Both the position numbers and the translations under genes were made by a program. 12,416 nt of DNA from Fredericiella sp038205395 (GTDB lineage: Bacteria > Chloroflexota > Anaerolineae > Caldilineales > Caldilineaceae): assembly GCA_038205395.1 (NCBI GenBank), contig JBBRBX010000138.1:1-12416 (forward strand). Direction: 5' to 3'. Below the pieces are notes generated by a model that did no database searches, was not told where the DNA came from, and saw only the letters and a list, made by a program, of their open reading frames with translations. Of the stretch, positions 7,375 to 12,416 are shown piece by piece. How positions within the stretch are numbered: position 1 is the stretch's first letter; each line of letters begins with the position of its first letter.

Positions 7375-7393
7375 GGCGAAATTTGGTTGATAA

Positions 7394-7398
7394 GGGAG
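7394..7398 (+). promoter_or_regulatory. Ribosome binding site of the mannose synthase
   Basis: GGGAG sits eight bases before the ATG at 7407. It favours this start over the in-frame TTG at 7383, which would place the Shine-Dalgarno inside the coding region and lies next to the predicted transcription start. Confidence 0.7.
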
Positions 7399-7406
7399 AG
7401 CGAAAA

Positions 7407-8171
<765 letters not shown>

Positions 8172-8208
8172 CTTTCCCCTGCACCGGCTCCACTTTACCG
8201 GTTCCGCC

Positions 8209-11043
8209 TTATTGGCGCATAACCTCCACCCAATCCACCGCCGCCGCCAGTTCGCGACGGTCACGGTTCAGGCTCACGCGCACAAAGGCATCGGCGGCGT
8301 CCACACTTTGGGCGGCGCTGCCTGACGGTGCGCCGGCGACCCCCACGACGGCAAAATACTGCCCCTGCAGCCCATCCAACGTGACGTCCGCCCCGACCCC
8401 GCGCAGCGCGGCGACCGCCTCCTCCGTCAGGTGCGTCCAAGCGTCGGCGTAGGAAGCGACCAGCACCGGTGAGCCGGGCGCAGTCTGGGCCAGATAGGCG
8501 GCCAGCTTAGCGCTTTCGCCGGCGTTGGCGGTGGTGTCAAAGCCCACTGCCTCCCGCACAGCGCCGCTGCCCACGTCCAGCACCGTCACATTGACGCCGC
8601 GCCGCCCGGCGGAGGCGTCGCGCTGCTCACCATCTTCGTCAAACAGCGCCATAAAGCCGCCGTCGGCAAAGGCCTTGAGATCGGCGTCGATGGGCAGTTC
8701 CACACCGGTCGTCCCAATTTGACGGCTGCCGGGGGTGACAGTGCGCGGGGCCGCCGTGTAGCCCCACTGCAGGTCGAGCCGGTTGAGGCCATTCACCAGC
8801 AGGCTGCCGGGAATCTGCCAACTGATCTCCTGCCAGCCCAGGCTGAGCGGCTGCCGCTGATCCCATTCCTGCGCCTCGTTGACCAACAGATTCACTGTCT
8901 GCGCCAGGCTGCCGGGGTAGTCGAAGGGACGGACGCGCAGCCGCACCGTATAGGTGGCGGACGGCTCCACCTGGCGCAGCGGGACAAAGAGGCGGCTCGT
9001 AGGAGCCGTGGCCCAGATGGCGTTTGTGTCATAGGGCGTATCGCGTTCGGCGGCGTCCCAGCCTTCGCCGCGGTAGGGGAATGTGCCCGCTTCCCCTAAG
9101 TCAATGCGGAACGAATCGCTGCCAGGCGCCTGGCGCACACGGTATGCTTCAATGCCTTCCTGCGCCCAGAAAGGCTGCGCTTCCAGCGGCCAGGTGGACT
9201 TGACGAAATCCCACGCCGCCTGCCAGGTGGTGGCGTAGGGCAGCCGGTCGGGGATCGGCGGCGTCAGCACGACGTATTCCGTGTCGTAGAGATAGGCGAG
9301 TTCGTCCGCCTGGGCCGCGGCGGCGGCCAGCAGATCGGGCGCCACAGGCCGGCCAAACTCGATCTCGGTCAGCGCCTGGAAATAAGGGATGCGCGCAAAA
9401 TAGTCCATCTTAAAATCGGGTGCGCGCGAGATATTGCCGCCCAGCATGGGCCGCCCGTGCGCGCTCTGGTAGTACTGCAGCAGCGTCTCTTCGGGGCCGA
9501 AGACGCCAAAGCTGTTGCGCCAGCCCAGCGGAAGCTGCAGCACGCTGCCCGGCTCCGGGTCGGCTGCGATCTGTGCATAGACGGCTGGGATGCGGGCGTC
9601 GGAGAGCGGGAAGGGCAGCGCCAGATGTTCAAAGAGGATCAATGCGGCGGCGGCCAGCGCTACCCCACTGACGGCCCACTTGCCACCCACCTGCTGCTGT
9701 TCCAGCTTGCTCAGCAGCCAGAGCAGCCCGTAGCCCGCCAGCACGGCAATACCCAGCATCAGCAGCACACTGTTGCGGTTGGGTGCGCGGTTGGCCTGGA
9801 TGATAGGCAGAAAGTGCAGCAGGGCAAAGGGCATGGGCACGGTGGTGGCGATGCCGTCCATATCGAACTGCGTGCGCCCGTTGATCTGAAGCAGGGGGCC
9901 GAGGGTGAACAACCCAAAGAGCACGCTTATCCATATCCAGGCTGCCAGCTTGCGCCGCCAGACCAGCGCCCCCACCACGGCCAACGCCAGGCTGACCCAG
10001 CCCAGAAAGACGGTGTTGAGGTCGCGGAAGCCGGGCAAATCAGGGTTGAGCGCCCGCTGCTGCACCAACTGCAGCTCGCGCACCACATCGCCGCCCCAGA
10101 GCGGATGAAAGACAGTGGGCGTAAACCAGCCCAGCAGATCCGTGCTCAGCTTGAGCGCATCGCCCCAGCCCTTGAGGCCGAAATCGGCGGTGCGAAAGGC
10201 CTGCAGGATCGGCAGCAGCGCCGGCGACCAGAGCAGAAACGCCACGCTTCCGGTGATGGCCAGATTGGTGGCGGCGGCCGTCAACTTTGCCCGCCGCCCG
10301 GCGCTGCGCCGGTTCTGTACAAGCGCAGTCAGCAGCACGATCAGCGTAAAAATGCCCAGGAAGAGCGCGCTGATCATCTCCGCCAGCCCGGTAAAGGCAA
10401 AGAAAAAGCCCGCCAGCAGCGCCGCCCGCCGCCGCGTGGGCGTGGACAGCTTGCCGTCCAGGCTGCGCAGCAGCATGAGCGTGTAGAAGGGAATCCACTG
10501 CGTCGTCACCATGTCATAGTGGCCCAGCGCGGCATAGACGGCGCGGTTGGAGGCAAAGGCGTAGAGCAGACCGGCGACAAAGGCCGCCAGCGTGATGGCC
10601 TGCGGCGAAGCGAAGCCGGGTTGGCTGCGCCCAGCCTGGTCGCGCACCAGTAGAAAGGTGCCGTAGCCGCTCAACAGCGTGGCGGTCAGCAGCGTGACGT
10701 TGCTGGCAAAGGGCAGGTTGACGGCCAGCGCCAGCGGCAGCGCCGCCAGCACATGATAAAAATTGTAGGTGTAGAGCACCAGGTCGATGCCGAGCGGGTA
10801 GTAGATCAGCGCCGAATGCAGCGGCGTGGCTAAATTGTCGATCAGGGCGTGCTTGAAGTACCAGATGTTCCAGACAAAGGTGGATTCGTCAAAGGCCCAC
10901 TGCGGCACACCGGGCAGATGGGTGAAAAGATGGGCTGCCAGCGGCCAGGTCAGCGCCACGGTCAGCAGCAGATAGAGGCCCAGCACGCCCACATGCAGAC
11001 GCAGAGGGTTATCCCGCCCCCGGCGCGGGATCGGGCGGCGCAT
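8209..11043 (-). CDS. Large polytopic GT-C-like membrane protein with ILEI-domain tail
   Basis: The 944-residue protein starts with a positively charged tail and a helix (about 16-35), then an external loop with QWAFDESTFVWN (Asp52, Glu53), the position where GT-C glycosyltransferases carry a catalytic acid. Roughly ten further hydrophobic segments extend to about residue 480. Residues 490-640 are soluble and include GPEETLLQYYQSAHGRPMLGG, a block I associate with this kind of bacterial membrane protein. Residues 650-795 are beta-rich, and 813-914 form an ILEI/FAM3-like domain. It is probably a lipid-sugar-dependent transferase acting outside the membrane, but glycosyltransferase activity is inferred from topology alone. 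Its ATG lies three bases after the methyltransferase stop and has no good Shine-Dalgarno, which suggests translational coupling. The frame is intact. It converges on the mannose synthase gene with 37 bases between stops. Confidence 0.75.
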   Translation of the reverse strand: MRRPIPRRGRDNPLRLHVGVLGLYLLLTVALTWPLAAHLFTHLPGVPQWAFDESTFVWNIWYFKHALIDNLATPLHSALIYYPLGIDLVLYTYNFYHVLAALPLALAVNLPFASNVTLLTATLLSGYGTFLLVRDQAGRSQPGFASPQAITLAAFVAGLLYAFASNRAVYAALGHYDMVTTQWIPFYTLMLLRSLDGKLSTPTRRRAALLAGFFFAFTGLAEMISALFLGIFTLIVLLTALVQNRRSAGRRAKLTAAATNLAITGSVAFLLWSPALLPILQAFRTADFGLKGWGDALKLSTDLLGWFTPTVFHPLWGGDVVRELQLVQQRALNPDLPGFRDLNTVFLGWVSLALAVVGALVWRRKLAAWIWISVLFGLFTLGPLLQINGRTQFDMDGIATTVPMPFALLHFLPIIQANRAPNRNSVLLMLGIAVLAGYGLLWLLSKLEQQQVGGKWAVSGVALAAAALILFEHLALPFPLSDARIPAVYAQIAADPEPGSVLQLPLGWRNSFGVFGPEETLLQYYQSAHGRPMLGGNISRAPDFKMDYFARIPYFQALTEIEFGRPVAPDLLAAAAAQADELAYLYDTEYVVLTPPIPDRLPYATTWQAAWDFVKSTWPLEAQPFWAQEGIEAYRVRQAPGSDSFRIDLGEAGTFPYRGEGWDAAERDTPYDTNAIWATAPTSRLFVPLRQVEPSATYTVRLRVRPFDYPGSLAQTVNLLVNEAQEWDQRQPLSLGWQEISWQIPGSLLVNGLNRLDLQWGYTAAPRTVTPGSRQIGTTGVELPIDADLKAFADGGFMALFDEDGEQRDASAGRRGVNVTVLDVGSGAVREAVGFDTTANAGESAKLAAYLAQTAPGSPVLVASYADAWTHLTEEAVAALRGVGADVTLDGLQGQYFAVVGVAGAPSGSAAQSVDAADAFVRVSLNRDRRELAAAVDWVEVMRQ
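8302..8607 (-). other. ILEI/FAM3 (PANDER)-like domain
   Basis: Residues about 813-914 show the ILEI pattern: GRRGVNVTVLDVGSGAV, then GFDTTANAGESAKLAAYLAQ, GSPVLVASYADAWTHLT, EEAVAALRGVGAD, and the closing FAVVGVAGAPSGSAAQ. In animals this fold occurs in FAM3 secreted proteins and in the stem of POMGnT1, where it binds sugar. I have seen it as the tail of membrane proteins in Chloroflexota. A glycan-binding role here is inferred. Confidence 0.75.
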
Positions 11044-11046
11044 CGG

Positions 11047-11811
11047 CTAACGGGCCTTGGCGGCGACGGCGATCACACTGGTGCCGAACGGCAGCCGCCC
11101 CCGCTGCAGGATTTCCGCCTCCAGCCGGCCCACCCCGTGCAGGATGGTGTTGGCCGGTTCCGGGATCGGCTCCATATCCACCTGGTAGACTTCGGCGTCA
11201 GCGTCCAGATGCGGGCTTTTCAGCCCAGGGTTGTAGGGACGCAGCAAACGGATACCAGCGATGGCCGGAAAGAGAAAGAAGTTGTTGTAGCTGATGCGCT
11301 GGACGTGCAGCCCGCACAGTTCGAGCTTCTGCTCCAGTTCGGGGGCAGTGTAGCGCCGTTCGTGCGCGTTGATGACATCGTTGTAGCTCCACAGCCACAT
11401 AAAAGCAGGCACAGTGACGATCAGCCGCCCGCCCGGCTTGAGCACGCGCGCACATTCCTGCAGCACGCCCAGCTCATCGGCGATATGTTCCACCGTATCC
11501 AGCAGCGCCACCAGGTCAAAGACGCCGCCGGCAAAAGGCAGCTGTGCCCCGCCGCCCTGCGCCACCGGCAGCCCGCGCTGCTGCGCCACGGCCAGCGGGC
11601 GTGGGTTATAGTCGATGCCGAACACCTGGCCGTACTGGGCCAAGTGGTGTGCCATATTGCCGGCGCCGATCCCCATATCCAGCACCTTGCGCACCTGTCC
11701 CGGCGTCACCGGCCCAAGTTCGGCGTCCAGATATTTCAAAATGGCGCGCGTGCGCCCGGCGAACCAGGCGTGCTTATCTTCTTCCAGTACGGTGACAACC
11801 GGTGCTGCCAT
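11047..11811 (-). CDS. Class I SAM-dependent methyltransferase
   Basis: The 254-residue cytoplasmic enzyme has the Rossmann methyltransferase motifs in order: motif I VLDMGIGAGN at 43-52, the ribose-binding acid Asp67 in GIDYNP, LDTVEH at 104-109 and LKPGGRL at 124-130. The block WLWSYNDVINAHERRYT after the last motif is typical of a methyltransferase group I associate with glycosyltransferase and polyprenyl-phosphate loci. A hydrophobic stretch FFLFPAIAGIRLLRP near 178-192 could help it sit on the membrane or bind a lipid. The ATG at 11811 is preceded by GAGAG and gives a normal N-terminus; an in-frame TTG at 11841 would overlap the upstream stop by four bases. It sits between the upstream frame and the 944-residue membrane protein in one apparent operon. 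The methyl acceptor, sugar, lipid or protein, cannot be told. Confidence 0.85.
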   Translation of the reverse strand: MAAPVVTVLEEDKHAWFAGRTRAILKYLDAELGPVTPGQVRKVLDMGIGAGNMAHHLAQYGQVFGIDYNPRPLAVAQQRGLPVAQGGGAQLPFAGGVFDLVALLDTVEHIADELGVLQECARVLKPGGRLIVTVPAFMWLWSYNDVINAHERRYTAPELEQKLELCGLHVQRISYNNFFLFPAIAGIRLLRPYNPGLKSPHLDADAEVYQVDMEPIPEPANTILHGVGRLEAEILQRGRLPFGTSVIAVAAKAR

Positions 11812-11837
11812 ACACTCTCTTTTCCAAACTCTGCTTC

Positions 11838-12335
11838 TCAACTATCCGCGCCGGAATCCGGCGCATCTTGCACCGCCAGCGTCTCTTGGCCCCAGATGTC
11901 AGTCACGCGCACGGCGATGCGTGCGCCCTCCCTCCATGCGGCCTGCGCCGGCAGCGTATAGTCGCCGGCGACCAGCCGGGCGCGCTTGAGCGGCCCATCC
12001 GCCAGCGCCACCCGCAGGGTGCGCCCGTCATAGGCGGGGTCGATGGCGATGGCATCGACGGCGGCCCGCCAGTCAGCCTCACCCAGCAGCGCAGCCTGCG
12101 CCGGCGGCCAGCGCACCTGCTCGACTGTCACCCGTATTCTAGCCGCTTCGCCCGCAATTGGGGTAATCGCCAGGTGCACCTGCGGCGAAGGCGCCGGCGC
12201 GTCGGGTGCACCTGGCGCGGCGGGTGGCCCCGTTGCACCCCGCGCGTGGGCGCGGTAGACGGCACACCCCCGGGGCGCGCGGGCCCGCGGCTGGGCCCCG
12301 TTGCGTCCGTACGACGCCCCGTGGCCCTGGCACAC
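11838..12335 (-). CDS. Unidentified protein, reliable only in its C-terminal part
   Basis: The last 115 or so residues look like real coding sequence: VHLAITPIAGEAARIRVTV, then a WRAAVDAIAIDPAYDG stretch, LADGPLKRARLVAGDYTLPA and IAVRVTDIWGQETLAV, a beta-rich pattern. From memory this resembles the tail of some bacterial DNA methylases (IDxDYDG...ADVPLKK.DLV.G.Y.LPA...VAVK.TDMLGEE), but I hold that loosely; a secreted beta-sandwich is the alternative. A Pro/Ala linker precedes it. Upstream of about 12240 the frame becomes Arg/Gly/Ala-rich without pattern and meets a TAG at 12339-12341, so the GTG at 12335 is only the longest start and the real N-terminus may be lost by frameshift, recombination or sequence error. 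The stop lies 26 bases before the methyltransferase ATG. Confidence 0.5.
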   Translation of the reverse strand: MCQGHGASYGRNGAQPRARAPRGCAVYRAHARGATGPPAAPGAPDAPAPSPQVHLAITPIAGEAARIRVTVEQVRWPPAQAALLGEADWRAAVDAIAIDPAYDGRTLRVALADGPLKRARLVAGDYTLPAQAAWREGARIAVRVTDIWGQETLAVQDAPDSGADS

Positions 12336-12416
12336 GGCCTACCGCTCGTATGGCCCTCCCCGCAGACGGGTGCGGCCACCGACCTGCCCACGACTTCGGT
12401 CGGCGACGCCGACCTC
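12240..12416. other. GC-extreme right edge with no clear gene
   Basis: This stretch is richer in G and C than the rest and includes the 11-base direct repeat ggccccgttgc at 12226-12236 and 12294-12304. The minus-strand frame of the gene to its left has a TAG at 12339-12341. A plus-strand frame is open from a GTG at 12246 to the window end, with a moderately protein-like end (VALAHGLPLVWPSPQTGAAT and beyond), but I recognise no family. It could be the edge of another gene, a chimeric join or poor-quality sequence. Confidence 0.35.

Noticed and set aside
8183..8202. Possible hairpin (ACCGG / CCGGT) between the convergent mannose synthase and membrane-protein genes
   Set aside because: The stem is only five base pairs with a ten-base loop and there is no T-run on either side, so it does not qualify as an intrinsic terminator.
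9457..10653. 398-codon open frame on the plus strand
   Set aside because: It is antisense to the 944-residue membrane protein, has Gln/Arg/Gly-rich composition and no recognisable motif, and has no Shine-Dalgarno.
10849..11961. 370-codon open frame on the plus strand
   Set aside because: It runs antisense across two genes, the methyltransferase and the start of the membrane protein, and shows no family signature.

Overview
The window reads as high-GC bacterial chromosome, most plausibly from a Chloroflexota (Caldilineae/Anaerolineae-like) genome. This is inferred from two features I know from that phylum: a large polytopic protein ending in an ILEI/FAM3-like domain, and a DUF2723 glycosyltransferase with an added C-terminal beta-sandwich. 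No rRNA or marker gene is present to prove it. The left edge coincides with the first base of an insertion-sequence end and the right edge is unusually GC-rich and hard to read, so the window may be a whole contig bounded by a repeat and a poor end.

Layout. (1) 1-1679: an apparently intact insertion sequence with 19-bp terminal inverted repeats and one DDE transposase gene on the minus strand. (2) 1697-3338, plus strand: a promoter-like site, a MenA/UbiA-type prenyltransferase with damaged aspartate motifs, and an unrecognised 185-residue protein with two membrane segments. (3) 7352-3384, minus strand: a DUF2723 (TMEM260-related) membrane glycosyltransferase followed closely by an ABC exporter half-transporter. 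(4) 7407-8171, plus strand: a polyprenyl-phosphate mannose synthase (DPM1-like), divergent from (3) across a 54-bp intergenic region with a good promoter. (5) 12335-8209, minus strand: three tightly packed genes, namely an unidentified product with an uncertain 5' end, a SAM-dependent methyltransferase, and a 944-residue membrane protein with an ILEI-like C-terminus.

Reading the genes together, I infer a cell-surface glycosylation locus. The DPM1-like enzyme would charge polyprenyl phosphate with a hexose on the cytoplasmic side. The DUF2723 protein and possibly the 944-residue protein would use such lipid-linked sugars outside the membrane. The methyltransferase and ABC exporter could modify or move a glycan or lipid. 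Three of these parts (DPM1, DUF2723/TMEM260, the ILEI fold of the POMGnT1 stem) have counterparts in animal protein O-mannosylation, which is the most interesting aspect of the window. I found no tRNA, rRNA, CRISPR array, riboswitch or convincing intrinsic terminator.
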